Shown here one piece after another: positions 17,670-26,119 of a stretch of 64,000 bases of DNA. Position 1 is the first letter of the stretch. Every line of letters begins with the position of its first letter. The notes under the pieces were generated by a model. The model was not told the origin of the DNA, made no database searches, and saw only the letters and a program-made list of their open reading frames with translations. The stretch lies in assembly GCF_965221685.1 (NCBI RefSeq), contig NZ_OZ244907.1; one strand, 5' to 3'. A program made the position numbers and the translations under genes. This DNA is from Palauibacter sp022826685 (GTDB taxonomy: Bacteria > Gemmatimonadota > Gemmatimonadetes > Palauibacterales > Palauibacteraceae).

Positions 17670-17969
17670 TCAGCGCTCCCCGTTGTTTCCGGCCGGCCGT
17701 CCCGCGTCCCCGGTGGGGAGTGCCGGGAGCGCTTCGTCTCCTTCCACGAGCTCGCGCACGAAGGCGGTCTCTTCCCGGATGCCCTCGACCGCCTGCGTCA
17801 GGTACTGGATTTCCTGCTCGAGCGCGTCGATGCGCGCGGACTGGTTCGTTCCGGACTCGGTGCTCCCGATCCGGCGTGCGAGGGCTTCGGAGAGGGGGGA
17901 GTCGATCACGATGGCGAGCACCGGGATGAGGACGATCAGCCCGAGGACGACCATGAAGGCGAAGGTCAT
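17670..17969 (-). CDS. Small membrane protein with coiled-coil tail
   Basis: This encodes 99 residues with an ATG start. One membrane helix spans about residues 2-23 (FAFMVVLGLIVLIPVLAIVI), followed by a short linker and a predicted coiled coil around 45-75 (IDALEQEIQYLTQAVEGI), then a Pro/Gly-rich end. The shape recalls envelope-stress or divisome accessory proteins (PspB/FtsB-like), but no family is recognised. It lies directly upstream of murJ, whose putative CTG start is two bases past this stop, so the two are likely cotranslated. The 105 bases before it, down from bshC, hold no gene. Confidence 0.65.
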   Translation of the reverse strand: MTFAFMVVLGLIVLIPVLAIVIDSPLSEALARRIGSTESGTNQSARIDALEQEIQYLTQAVEGIREETAFVRELVEGDEALPALPTGDAGRPAGNNGER

Positions 17970-18074
17970 CTCGGATCTCCCGTGCCGCTCATTGTCACGC
18001 CCCCCGTGGAAAAGCGTCTGCTCGCGGTGTGCCCGCCGTGTCCTCCGAAACGATGTACCCGCGAACGCCGCAAG

Positions 18075-19649
18075 CTATCCATCTCCCGCGCGACCCGCCA
18101 AGACGGACGTGACCTGGCGATCCGTCTCGCGGGCCAGCCGTTCCACGAGTCCGGGGCCGTAGCGGCAGAGGAAGGAGAGCGGATTCAGCACGCGTTCCTG
18201 GGGGCGCCGCCGCGGGAAGAGGTTCCCCCCCGCCCGGCGCACCTGGCCCAGCCGGACGTCGAGTCGTTCCCGGGTCGCGCGGTCCACCTGGCGGGACAGT
18301 TCGGAGGCCGCGTCGAGGATGCCCTTCCGCATCTTCCCCGCCGCCCCCCGCAGTCCGGGCACCTCGTCGGACACAGCCTCCTCGATCGCGGCCATGCCCG
18401 TCCCGGCGTCCTCCCGGAAACGGTCGAGCGCCCGCTTCACCGCTTCCGGCCGCGCCTCCCGCGTGAGGCGTTCGACGACCGGCTCCGCCCCCGCGGCGAG
18501 ATCCTGCGGCGACAAGCCTGTCCTGTCGAAAACCCGTCGTGTGCGCGCCTCGACCAACATCCACGCCGCACGCGGATGGACGGACGGCACGGGGACATCG
18601 AGGGCGCCGAACAGCGGCCCGAGCTGGCTCCAGTAGGCGATCTCGCCGGGCCCCAGCACCGTCGCGGCCACGGGGAGGAGCCAGGATTCGAGCGCGGGGC
18701 GGGATGCGACGTTCGGCGAAAAACCCTCGGGCGCGGCCTCCAGCCGATCGCGCCAGCGTTCCGGCGACGCCGTCGCGTCCCGCCGGACGCGATGCCTCCC
18801 GCCGCCCTCGTCGAAGAAGAGCGGCAGCGCATCCTCGACGCGCGAGATCGGCGCTTCGAAGCCCTTCGCCGCCAACGCGCGCACACCCGCCGCCTCGGCC
18901 TCGAGGACCCGGTCCCAGTCGGAGAGAAGCCGGCCGTGGAACGGGGCCGCGGCGCGCCGGAGTTCCGGGCGCGCGGAGTCGATCCACGCGTATCCCCGAT
19001 CGCCGAGCACGCCCGCAAGGAGCCGGGCGAAGGCGGCGGAGACCGTTTGTCCCTCAACGTAGCAACCTCGTATCAACTCCAGGTAATGCGCCGTAAACTC
19101 GGATTCAGGAACGATTTCAGGCAGAGCGCCGAGGACATCCATGCCGGCACCGTCGAGGACGTGGGATCCCACGGAACGGCGCTCCCCACCGTCGGGGATC
19201 GGGAGCGCAAGCGTCCGCGGCGCGTCCGAACGGTCGAGGATCGTCGCGCTCCCCACCTCGTCCCAGTCGTGGTCGTCCGAGGCGATCCAGAACAGGGGCA
19301 CGACGGGCGCGCCGAGGGTCTCCTCGAGTCGGGCCGCGAGCGAGATCGCGGTGAGGGCCTTGTAGAGGACGTAGAGGGGTCCGAGGAGGACGACGGGCTG
19401 GTGCCCCGTCGTGACGAAGGCTCCTTCCCCCCGGAGGACGGACTCGACGCGCGCGCGGACATCGGATCCGGAAACGCCGAAGGCCTCGGGCCCAAGCCGG
19501 GCACGTCGCGGGGGCGGAGGGGGGGTGGTGGCAGGGTCGCTCGCGAGCGGGAGAAGGCCGCCGCCGCCGGCCTCCAGGACGGCGTGCGCGATGGAGCCGG
19601 GGACGCCCAGGGGCCGCGGGAGGATTTCCGGGTTCCCCGCCGGATTCAA
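18075..19649 (-). CDS. bshC: Bacillithiol biosynthesis cysteine-adding enzyme BshC
   Basis: BshC is thought to join cysteine to glucosaminyl-malate in the last step of bacillithiol synthesis. Family landmarks are FVTTGHQPVVLLGPLYVLYK near residue 78, PLFWIASDDHDWDEV, LGPGEIAYWSQLGPLF and the C-terminal ERVLNPLSFLCRYG. It has 524 residues, near the expected 530. The start is TTG in a TTGA overlap with the methyltransferase stop. BshA and BshB are not in the window. Bacillithiol is best known from Firmicutes, but bsh genes also occur in Bacteroidota, Deinococci and Gemmatimonadota. Confidence 0.9.
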   Translation of the reverse strand: MNPAGNPEILPRPLGVPGSIAHAVLEAGGGGLLPLASDPATTPPPPPRRARLGPEAFGVSGSDVRARVESVLRGEGAFVTTGHQPVVLLGPLYVLYKALTAISLAARLEETLGAPVVPLFWIASDDHDWDEVGSATILDRSDAPRTLALPIPDGGERRSVGSHVLDGAGMDVLGALPEIVPESEFTAHYLELIRGCYVEGQTVSAAFARLLAGVLGDRGYAWIDSARPELRRAAAPFHGRLLSDWDRVLEAEAAGVRALAAKGFEAPISRVEDALPLFFDEGGGRHRVRRDATASPERWRDRLEAAPEGFSPNVASRPALESWLLPVAATVLGPGEIAYWSQLGPLFGALDVPVPSVHPRAAWMLVEARTRRVFDRTGLSPQDLAAGAEPVVERLTREARPEAVKRALDRFREDAGTGMAAIEEAVSDEVPGLRGAAGKMRKGILDAASELSRQVDRATRERLDVRLGQVRRAGGNLFPRRRPQERVLNPLSFLCRYGPGLVERLARETDRQVTSVLAGRAGDG

Positions 19650-20398
19650 AGCGTCCGTCCCATCAGGAGCAGGCGGGCCGAGTCGTCTCCGAACGGCGTT
19701 CCGTCATAGCCGCCGAAGGCGTTCGTCGTCTCGAGTCCCTGCTCGCGGAGGAGCCCGCGCAGCGCCTCCGGCGAATAGAGGCGCACGCGCTCGTGGTAGA
19801 CCTCCGGCTCGCGGCCCGCGGTTCCTCCAATCTCGATTCGCTTGAACACCTGGTCTCCCTCCACCCACCGCGTCTGCCGCACGGGCGTTCCGTTGATCTC
19901 GCCCACGGACTCCGGATCGAGGCGGTCGATGACCCACGCCGCGTGCAGATAGTCCATCAGGAAGGGGGCGCCGGGCCGGAGCACGCGCCGGATCTCCCGC
20001 AGGACCTCGATGTCTTCCTCCGGCGTGAGAAAGTAGCCGAAGGAGGTGAAGAAGTTCACGAGACCATCGAACGTCCCGGCGGCGAAGGGAAGCCCGCGCA
20101 TGTCCGCACGGATGAGGGACCCGTCCACGCCCGGGCGCGCTCGCGCCGCGTCGAGGAGCAGGGCGGAAAGGTCGATCCCGACCGCCCGCAGGCCCGCCGC
20201 CCGGAGACGCTGCAGGTGCCGTCCGGCGCCGCAGGCGAGGTCGAGGACGCGGGCGCCCGTCGCGAGTCCCGCGCGCTCGCGGTAGAGTCCGACCGCTCGG
20301 GCGGCCTCCTCCTCATCCCGATGCGGATACAGCTCGAGGTAGGCTCGGCCGAACCAGTCTCTGAACCACTCGGCTGGGGCGCTCACCGGTTCGCTCAC
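19646..20398 (-). CDS. Class I SAM-dependent methyltransferase, substrate unknown
   Basis: About 250 residues. Motif I is clear (ARVLDLACGAGRHLQRL), as are GIDLSALLLDAA and RADMRGLPFAAGTFDGLVNF. The conserved N-terminal WFRDWFGRAYLELYPHRDEE is typical of a methyltransferase subfamily found next to bshC and rlmH genes; the substrate is not established. Start choice is uncertain. GTG at 20398, eight bases past the rlmH stop, is preferred; GTG at 20434 would overlap rlmH by 29 bases and GTG at 20386 is also possible. The end shares TTGA with bshC, which suggests coupling and perhaps a linked role, but that is inference. Confidence 0.82.
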   Translation of the reverse strand: MSEPVSAPAEWFRDWFGRAYLELYPHRDEEEAARAVGLYRERAGLATGARVLDLACGAGRHLQRLRAAGLRAVGIDLSALLLDAARARPGVDGSLIRADMRGLPFAAGTFDGLVNFFTSFGYFLTPEEDIEVLREIRRVLRPGAPFLMDYLHAAWVIDRLDPESVGEINGTPVRQTRWVEGDQVFKRIEIGGTAGREPEVYHERVRLYSPEALRGLLREQGLETTNAFGGYDGTPFGDDSARLLLMGRTL

Positions 20399-20405
20399 AG
20401 GACGC

Positions 20406-20882
20406 TCACGGTCCCTTGTGGTACGGTTCGCCACGGAGAATCGTGGCTGCCCGGTAGAGCTGCTCCGTGAGGACGAGTCGGGCGACCTCGTGCGGGAGCG
20501 TCATGTCCGAGAGCGCGAGCCGGGTGCGCGCGCGGGCGAGCAGCCCCGGGGCGAGTCCGTGCGCCCCTCCGATCGCGAACACGGCTCCCGGCCGTCCATA
20601 GGTGCGCATGTCGTCCAGGTAGTCCGCGAGGGCCCGCGTCGTCCAGCGCTCGCCTTCGCGCGTGAGGGCGATGAAATCCAGTTCACCGGGAAGTCGCCGC
20701 TCGAGGGCCGCCGCCTCCCGCTCCCGCGCTTCCCTGGCGCGCGCATCCGGAAGTCGCGCGGGGGCGACGAGGACGGCCTCGAACCGGACGTACCGCCGCA
20801 GGCGATCTTCATACTCCTCCGTCGCCCTTCGCAGAGCGGTGGCCCGGTCCCGTCCGACCGAAGCCACGAGGATCCGCGTCAC
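20406..20882 (-). CDS. rlmH: 23S rRNA (pseudouridine-1915-N3)-methyltransferase RlmH
   Basis: RlmH is a SPOUT methyltransferase that modifies pseudouridine 1915 in helix 69 of 23S rRNA on the assembled 70S ribosome. The knot signature is present: FAIGGAHGLAPGLLARA near residue 103, then LSDMTLPHEVARLVLTEQLY and the C-terminal RGEPYHKG. It has 158 residues, starting with GTG in a GTGA overlap with the lpxK fusion gene. Complete and typical. Confidence 0.94.
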   Translation of the reverse strand: MTRILVASVGRDRATALRRATEEYEDRLRRYVRFEAVLVAPARLPDARAREAREREAAALERRLPGELDFIALTREGERWTTRALADYLDDMRTYGRPGAVFAIGGAHGLAPGLLARARTRLALSDMTLPHEVARLVLTEQLYRAATILRGEPYHKGP

Positions 20883-22564
20883 CCCTCGGCCGCCGAGTCA
20901 CGGTCTCTTCGACCCGATGCCGTATCGAGAATCAGGCGTCTCACGTCTTCCCAGCCGGCCTTCCATGTGAGAGTCTCGGGGAGAACCCAGATCGGCAGGA
21001 CCGGGTCGAAGAGCGGACGGAGTCGGGAGAGGTCCTTCCGGGTAGTGAGCACGCCGCCCCGCCCCGCCGCCCGGATCGCGGCCGTCCGCTCCCGCGGTGA
21101 CGGAGTCCCGTGATCGCTCAGGGCGAGCCGCTCCCGAACCGACGCGCACGCGGCGCCGGCCTGCGCGAAGAAGAGATTGGGCTTCATGATCCCGGTCAAG
21201 GCGAGCCGGGGAGCCGGTGGCTCCGACCAGTCGCGCGCTCCCGCGCTCGCGGCCTCGAGGGACCCGTGCCCGAACACCCCCGTCGCCACAGGGACGTTGG
21301 GGGCCAGACTGCCGCAACGGACCCGGAGTTCGTCGTCGAAGCGGGAGAGTTCGGGCGTCCACGGCTCCCGCCCCGTGATGAGGATCGCGTCCGCGCGGAC
21401 GACCGCGCGTTCCCAGTGCTCGCGAAAGGGACCGGCGGGGAGGCGCTCCCGGTTCGTGCGGCGAAGCGCGTCCCGGTCGAGAACGAGGAGGTCGAGGTCG
21501 CGGAAGAGGCGGCGATGCTGAAAGCCATCGTCGACGATGGCGACGGTCGCTCCCTCCGCCGCCGCCCGCCGCCCGGACCGGAGCCGGTCCGGGTGACCGC
21601 GGATCGACGCCCCCGGGGCCTCGTCCGCAAGCAACTCGAGTTCGTCGGTGTATCCCCGCGCAAGAATCGCCGGACGGTGACCGGCCTCCCGAAGCGCGCG
21701 GGCGATGCGGGCGGCGAGCGGCGTCTTGCCGCTTCCCCCAGCCGTGACGCCGCCGACCGAGATCACGGGGATGCCGGCGGAGTGCGTGGCGAGGATCCCG
21801 AGATCGTAGAGGCGATGCCGCCCGTCGTGGACGCCGCCGTAGATGCGGGACAGCCCCCTCAGCGGGAGCGCCGGGCGCGGGCGGCGCCACTGGTTGCGGA
21901 GGCGGAGTTCGACCGAGCGCCGCACCGGAGTCCGGCGCGCCTCCCGCGCCGCCTGCCCGCAGCGGGCCACCTCGCGCTGGAGTGCGGCCTGGATGTCTCG
22001 CGTGTCCGGCGCGTCGCTCTCCCCGACCGGAGCGACCGACACGAACACCGTGGCTCCGGGGGCGGGGATGAGGAAGCGGTCCCAGCTCGGGAGCCGCAGG
22101 CCCGAGGTGGCCGCGACCCCGACCACGTTCACGCGGCTTTCCGTCAGCGCCGCGATGCGCGCCGTGCCTTCCTTCAACGACCGGCGGGGGCCGCGCGGTC
22201 CGTCCACCGTGAGAATCACGCCGCGTCCCGACGCGAAGAAGCGGGCCAACTGGCGGAAGCCGGCCGAACCGCCGCGGGTGCTCGAGCCCCGGGCCACGTC
22301 ATAACCGAGGCGTCGGAGGACACGCGAGACGATCTCGCCGTCGCGGTCACGGCTCGCGAGCGTCGCGAGTTCCTGTCCCGCGAAGAGGCATGTCAGCGGG
22401 AGGAGGTGTTCGTGCCAGCACGCGTGGATTTCATGCATCAGCCGAGGCCGGTACGGACGGCCGGGGTCGTCGGGGTGCCGGAAGCGCCACGTCCGGCTGA
22501 CCGGAAGCGTCGCCCGCACGAGTCGGACCGCGACGCCCAGCGGGATGCGGCGGGCGCTCAGCAC
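20879..22564 (-). CDS. lpxK: DUF374 acyltransferase-like domain fused to tetraacyldisaccharide 4'-kinase (LpxK)
   Basis: One uninterrupted frame of 561 residues. Residues about 1-215 form a DUF374/lysophospholipid-acyltransferase-like domain (HEIHACWHEHLLPLTCLFAG near 46 and VDGPRGPRRSLKEG near 118). Residues about 230-561 are LpxK, with P loop ISVGGVTAGGSGKTPLA near 268 and VDDGFQHRRLFRDLDL. LpxK phosphorylates the 4' position of the lipid A disaccharide; DUF374 proteins resemble late acyltransferases but lack a proven reaction. The start is a GTG inside GTGCTGA that overlaps the lpxB stop by seven bases. LpxK alone is about 330 residues, so this is a genuine fusion or a lost stop between two adjacent genes. 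A bifunctional lipid A enzyme is inference. Confidence 0.88.
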   Translation of the reverse strand: MLSARRIPLGVAVRLVRATLPVSRTWRFRHPDDPGRPYRPRLMHEIHACWHEHLLPLTCLFAGQELATLASRDRDGEIVSRVLRRLGYDVARGSSTRGGSAGFRQLARFFASGRGVILTVDGPRGPRRSLKEGTARIAALTESRVNVVGVAATSGLRLPSWDRFLIPAPGATVFVSVAPVGESDAPDTRDIQAALQREVARCGQAAREARRTPVRRSVELRLRNQWRRPRPALPLRGLSRIYGGVHDGRHRLYDLGILATHSAGIPVISVGGVTAGGSGKTPLAARIARALREAGHRPAILARGYTDELELLADEAPGASIRGHPDRLRSGRRAAAEGATVAIVDDGFQHRRLFRDLDLLVLDRDALRRTNRERLPAGPFREHWERAVVRADAILITGREPWTPELSRFDDELRVRCGSLAPNVPVATGVFGHGSLEAASAGARDWSEPPAPRLALTGIMKPNLFFAQAGAACASVRERLALSDHGTPSPRERTAAIRAAGRGGVLTTRKDLSRLRPLFDPVLPIWVLPETLTWKAGWEDVRRLILDTASGRRDRDSAAEG

Positions 22565-23760
22565 GGTCCGCCGGGGCGACCCTCGGCGTCGGGGTCCCCC
22601 AGAAGTTCGATCGCGTGCCTCGCGACCCGGGCCGCGCACCCCGGCTTCCCGAGCCGCTCCCGAACGATCTCGAAGCCGCGAAGCATCTCCCGGCGCGCCG
22701 GCGCCTCTTCGGGGAGGAGCCCCTCTAGCGCTTCCGCCGCGTCCTCCGCCGTCAGCCGATCCTGGAGAAACTCCGGAACGACCGGGGCCTCCGCCACGAG
22801 GTTGACGAGCACGATGGAGGGAACGCGCACCAGGCGGCGGCCGATGGCCCACTCGACCCTCCCCATGCGGTAGCCCACGACCATCGGCACCCCCGCAAGC
22901 GCGAGTTCGAGCGTGATCGTGCCGGACTTCGTGAGGGCGGCCCAGGACCGCTCCGCTGCCTCGCGCGCCCCCGCGGTCGGGAACCCCGCTCCCGCATAGA
23001 GCACCTCCGGCAGATGCGGGGGGCGCGAGATGATGAAATCAAGATCCGGGTGCCGCCCCGCGAGTCGCCGCGCAGCTTCCGCGAAGACGGGAAGCATGTG
23101 CCGCACTTCCTGCGCCCGCGATCCCGGAAAGAGTCCGATCACCCTCCCCCCGCTGGAGGTGCGGCCCCCCAATGCCGCGGTAGACCCGGTCGCCGCAGGA
23201 GGCCCGCTTGGCCGGCCAGCCCCCGCGCCGCCCTCGGGAGCGCGCGTCGCGTCGAGCAGCGGGTGCCCGACAAAATCCGTGCGTACGCCGTGTCGTTCGA
23301 GCAGCGCCGCCTCGAACGGCAGCACGGTGAGGACGCGGTCGCAATCGCGCCGCAGCTTCGCGGCCCGGCCCTCCCGCCAGGCCCACACCTGAGGCGCGAT
23401 GTAGTAGAGGACCCGGCGTCCCTGCCGGCGCGCGCTCCGGGCGAGCCTCAGGTTCAGCTCCGGGTAGTCGATGGGAAGAAACAGCCGGACATCCTCCGTC
23501 ACGAAGAGGCGCCGGATCCTGCGCTCGAGTCGAAGGAAGCCCGGCAGACGCCGCAGCACCTCCGTCCCCCCCATGACGGACAACTCGTCCAGCCCGGCGA
23601 TCCTCGACACCCCGGCCGCCTCCATTTCGCGGCCGCCCATCCCGAACAGCCTCGCCCGGGGCAGCTTCCGGCGGATCTCCCGTGCGACCGCCGCGCCGTG
23701 GTGGTCCCCCGAGGATTCGCCGGCGGAGATGAAGATCGCCGGCGGTGGACGTGGGGTCAG
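22558..23760 (-). CDS. lpxB: Lipid A disaccharide synthase, probable CTG start
   Basis: LpxB condenses UDP-2,3-diacylglucosamine with lipid X to form the tetraacyl disaccharide. The N-terminal motif IFISAGESSGDHHGAAVARE, then YYIAPQVWAWREGRA, LTVLPFE, GLFPGSRAQEVRHMLP and LTKSGTITLELALAGVP identify it. The first in-frame canonical start (ATG at 23640) would remove the conserved SAGES segment. Upstream there is no ATG, GTG or TTG in frame before a stop. A CTG at 23760, sharing CTGA with the stop of the 44-residue gene, gives 400 residues, close to the usual 380-390. A Pro/Gly-rich insert of about 25 residues (GGAGAGRPSGPPAATG) precedes GLFPGSR. Confidence 0.9.
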   Translation of the reverse strand: MTPRPPPAIFISAGESSGDHHGAAVAREIRRKLPRARLFGMGGREMEAAGVSRIAGLDELSVMGGTEVLRRLPGFLRLERRIRRLFVTEDVRLFLPIDYPELNLRLARSARRQGRRVLYYIAPQVWAWREGRAAKLRRDCDRVLTVLPFEAALLERHGVRTDFVGHPLLDATRAPEGGAGAGRPSGPPAATGSTAALGGRTSSGGRVIGLFPGSRAQEVRHMLPVFAEAARRLAGRHPDLDFIISRPPHLPEVLYAGAGFPTAGAREAAERSWAALTKSGTITLELALAGVPMVVGYRMGRVEWAIGRRLVRVPSIVLVNLVAEAPVVPEFLQDRLTAEDAAEALEGLLPEEAPARREMLRGFEIVRERLGKPGCAARVARHAIELLGDPDAEGRPGGPC

Positions 23761-23891
23761 GACAGTCGGCCGAGGTAGGCCATCAGCATGAGGACAAGCG
23801 CAAGGAGAATGAGGAGAACCAGCGTTCGGGGTCCCCTCTTGACCGCCCCTCCGAGCTTCTTCCGCTCCTCACGAATCTTGATCAACGACAT
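23757..23891 (-). CDS. Small single-helix membrane protein (44 aa)
   Basis: A 44-residue gene inside the lipid A cluster. It starts with ATG at 23891, overlaps the 3' end of the oxidoreductase gene by 23 bases, and ends in CTGA shared with lpxB. The first 23 residues are strongly basic (SLIKIREERKKLGGAVKRG); then comes one membrane helix (TLVLLILLALVLMLMAYL) and a short tail. By the positive-inside rule the N-terminus is cytoplasmic. A Lys-, Arg- and Glu-rich start before a single helix suggests a regulator or assembly factor for a membrane or peripheral enzyme. No family is recognised. Exact fit between two genes is the main evidence. Confidence 0.6.
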   Translation of the reverse strand: MSLIKIREERKKLGGAVKRGPRTLVLLILLALVLMLMAYLGRLS

Positions 23892-24843
23892 GTACGAACT
23901 CCTCGATTTCGCGGGTGATCCGGATCGCGACTTCCAGCGCGTCCCTGCCCGCGTGACCCGATACCAGGCGGCTCGGACGCCCCGCGATCGCGTCGGCGAA
24001 GGCCTCGAGTTCCCGGGCGAGCGCCTCGCCGCCGCGAGCCTCCAGCGGCACGTGCTCCACCAGCGCCTCCACGCCCGTGATTTCGGTCACGGTCCTCGGG
24101 TCGCGCCGCCTGTAGTGATGTCCGGTTCCGGACGCCAGATCCAAGCTGAAGTACCCGGAGCGCTGGAACAACCGCAGCTTCCGCAGCGCCTTCAGCGCCA
24201 CCCGGCTCGCGGTGATGTTCGCCACCGTGCCGTCCTCGAAGGAGAGGCGCGCGTTGGCGAGGTCGATCCGGGGGGAAATGACGGGTACGCCCACCGCGCG
24301 CACGTCCGCCAGCGGCGCCTCCGTCAGCGTGAGGACGAGGTCGATGTCGTGGATCATGAGATCCAGGATCACGGTGGTGTCCGCCCCGCGGGGTTGAAAC
24401 GGGGCCATGCGCAGGGACTCGATGAACCGCGGCCGATCGAGCCACGGTTCCGCGGCGAGAAGGACGCCGTTGAAGCGCTCGACGTGTCCGACCCCGAGAA
24501 CGACGCCCTTCTCCTCCGCGAGCGCGAGGATCTCGTCCGCCTCCGCGAGGCTGCTTGCGAGCGGCTTCTCGACGAGTGCGTGGCACCCCGCGCGGATCGC
24601 GGCGGCCGCCGCTTCGCGGTGCGACACGGTGGGCACCGCAACGACGACGGCTTCGACCCGGTCGAGCAGCGTCCCGGCCTCCTCGAAGGCGGGCACGGAC
24701 AAGGTGTCCGCGACCTCCCTGGCTCGTGCGGTCGACCGGTCGTGGACCCCCTCCAACTCGAACGCGTCGCTCTGCGCCAGGAGCCGGGCGTGCTCCGCGC
24801 CCAGCTTCCCGACCCCGACGACGCCCGCCGGGATCCGGCTCAC
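23869..24843 (-). CDS. Gfo/Idh/MocA oxidoreductase in the lipid A cluster (GnnA-like candidate)
   Basis: This encodes 324 residues, starting with GTG in a GTGA overlap with lpxA. The NAD-binding motif VVGVGKLGAEHARLL opens the protein and the family signature ALVEKPLASSLAEADEI lies near residue 92; a C-terminal alpha/beta substrate domain follows (ILDLMIHDIDLVL with catalytic-type HD). Placed between lpxA and lpxB, it occupies the slot often held by lpxI or by gnnA. GnnA oxidises the 3-hydroxyl of UDP-GlcNAc so that GnnB can aminate it, leading to amide-linked lipid A chains. No GnnB-like aminotransferase is in this window, so GnnA is a candidate only. Confidence 0.8.
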   Translation of the reverse strand: MSRIPAGVVGVGKLGAEHARLLAQSDAFELEGVHDRSTARAREVADTLSVPAFEEAGTLLDRVEAVVVAVPTVSHREAAAAAIRAGCHALVEKPLASSLAEADEILALAEEKGVVLGVGHVERFNGVLLAAEPWLDRPRFIESLRMAPFQPRGADTTVILDLMIHDIDLVLTLTEAPLADVRAVGVPVISPRIDLANARLSFEDGTVANITASRVALKALRKLRLFQRSGYFSLDLASGTGHHYRRRDPRTVTEITGVEALVEHVPLEARGGEALARELEAFADAIAGRPSRLVSGHAGRDALEVAIRITREIEEFVHVVDQDS

Positions 24844-25691
24844 ACGGCAGGCCGGGTCTTCGCCTCGCGCGGTCCGGGCGGGAGGTCGTCGTCCGGTTCG
24901 ACGCGGGTCGCGGTCACGCCGCGTTCGGAATCGCGGATGAACTCCACGAGTTCCCGCACCTCGGGGGTCATGTCTCCCCGCCGGACGCGGTCGAGACTCG
25001 CCCGGAGCGGCTCGCCCGACCGGAAGATCGTCCGGTAGGCGGCCTGCAGCGCACGAATCGCCTCCGGCTCGAATCCCCGGCGTTCGAGGCCGATGCGGTT
25101 GACGCCGTACGTGCGGGTCCGGCCTCCCCCCGCGAGCGTGTACGGTGCCACGTCGCGCGAGACGCGCGCCCCTCCTCCGACCATCGCATGCCGGCCGATC
25201 CGGGTGAACTGGTGGATGCCCGTCAGCCCTCCGACGATGCCCCAGTCTCCGATCTCGACGTGTCCTCCCATCGTCACGCCGTTCGCGAGTACGACGTGAT
25301 CCCCGATGAGGCAGTCGTGGGCGATGTGCACGTAGGCCATCACGAGCGCGTCCGCCCCGACCGAAGTCACACCGCTCGCGGCCGTCCCCCGGTTCAGCGT
25401 CGTGAACTCGCGCACGACGGTGCGGGGCCCGATCTCCAGGAAGGTGCGTTCTCCGGCGTATTTGAGGTCCTGCGGGTCCGAACCCAGGACGGCACCCTTC
25501 GCGATGCGCACATCCTCGGCCACGCGCGTATCCCGTTCGATGAGTACGTGCGGGCCGATGCGCACCCGTTCGCCGACCTCTACGTCGGGGCCGATCACGG
25601 TGTAGGGGCCCACGGTCGCGCTCGATGCGATGTTCGCCGATGGATCGACGACGGCCGTCGCATGGCGCCCCGGCGCGTAGCCCGCCGACAT
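24840..25691 (-). CDS. lpxA: UDP-N-acetylglucosamine acyltransferase
   Basis: LpxA transfers a 3-hydroxyacyl chain from ACP to UDP-GlcNAc (or UDP-GlcNAc3N), the first step of lipid A synthesis. Left-handed beta-helix hexapeptides fill residues about 10-190, with the catalytic-type segment AYVHIAHDCLIGDHVVLANG and GGLTGIHQFTRIGRHAMVGG. A helical C-terminus follows (NRIGLERRGFEPEAIRALQ). It has 283 residues. The ATG start shares one base with the fabZ stop (TGATG). It has about 25 extra C-terminal residues compared with E. coli LpxA. Confidence 0.95.
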   Translation of the reverse strand: MSAGYAPGRHATAVVDPSANIASSATVGPYTVIGPDVEVGERVRIGPHVLIERDTRVAEDVRIAKGAVLGSDPQDLKYAGERTFLEIGPRTVVREFTTLNRGTAASGVTSVGADALVMAYVHIAHDCLIGDHVVLANGVTMGGHVEIGDWGIVGGLTGIHQFTRIGRHAMVGGGARVSRDVAPYTLAGGGRTRTYGVNRIGLERRGFEPEAIRALQAAYRTIFRSGEPLRASLDRVRRGDMTPEVRELVEFIRDSERGVTATRVEPDDDLPPGPREAKTRPAV

Positions 25692-26119
25692 CAGCGGTCC
25701 ATGACCTGTCCCAGAATGGTGGCCTCCGCCGCGACCCTGCCGTCGACCCGGGCCACGCCCTTCAGCTTTCCGCGCGTGGCGCGCCCCTGGACGAGATCGA
25801 GTTCCAGAATCAGCTGGTCGCCGGGGATGACGGGCCGCCGGAATTTCACGCCGTCCACCGAAAGGAAGTAGATGACCTTGTCCTCGGGGTTCTCGAGGCC
25901 GCCCATCAGCAGCAGTCCCCCGCACTGGGCCAGCGCCTCGATGATGAGCACCCCGGGCATCACGGGACGGCCGGGAAAGTGCCCCGCGAAGAACGGTTCG
26001 TTCGCGCTCACGTTCTTCAGGCCGACGATCCGCTGCCCCGGTTCGATCTCGAGCACGCGGTCCACCAGAAGCATCGGATACCGGTGCGGGAGGATGTTCA
26101 GTATTTCGGTGACGTCCAT
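25691..26119 (-). CDS. fabZ: 3-hydroxyacyl-ACP dehydratase FabZ
   Basis: FabZ dehydrates 3-hydroxyacyl-ACP in fatty acid elongation and competes with LpxA for the same substrates, which explains its place in lpx clusters. The hot-dog-fold signature is intact: ILNILPHRYPMLLVDRVLE at the N-terminus and EPFFAGHFPGRPVMPGVLII with the catalytic His and the later Glu in LIIEALAQ. It has 142 residues and starts with ATG in a TGATG junction with lpxC; the longer upstream frame lies inside lpxC and is not coding. Confidence 0.95.
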   Translation of the reverse strand: MDVTEILNILPHRYPMLLVDRVLEIEPGQRIVGLKNVSANEPFFAGHFPGRPVMPGVLIIEALAQCGGLLLMGGLENPEDKVIYFLSVDGVKFRRPVIPGDQLILELDLVQGRATRGKLKGVARVDGRVAAEATILGQVMDR

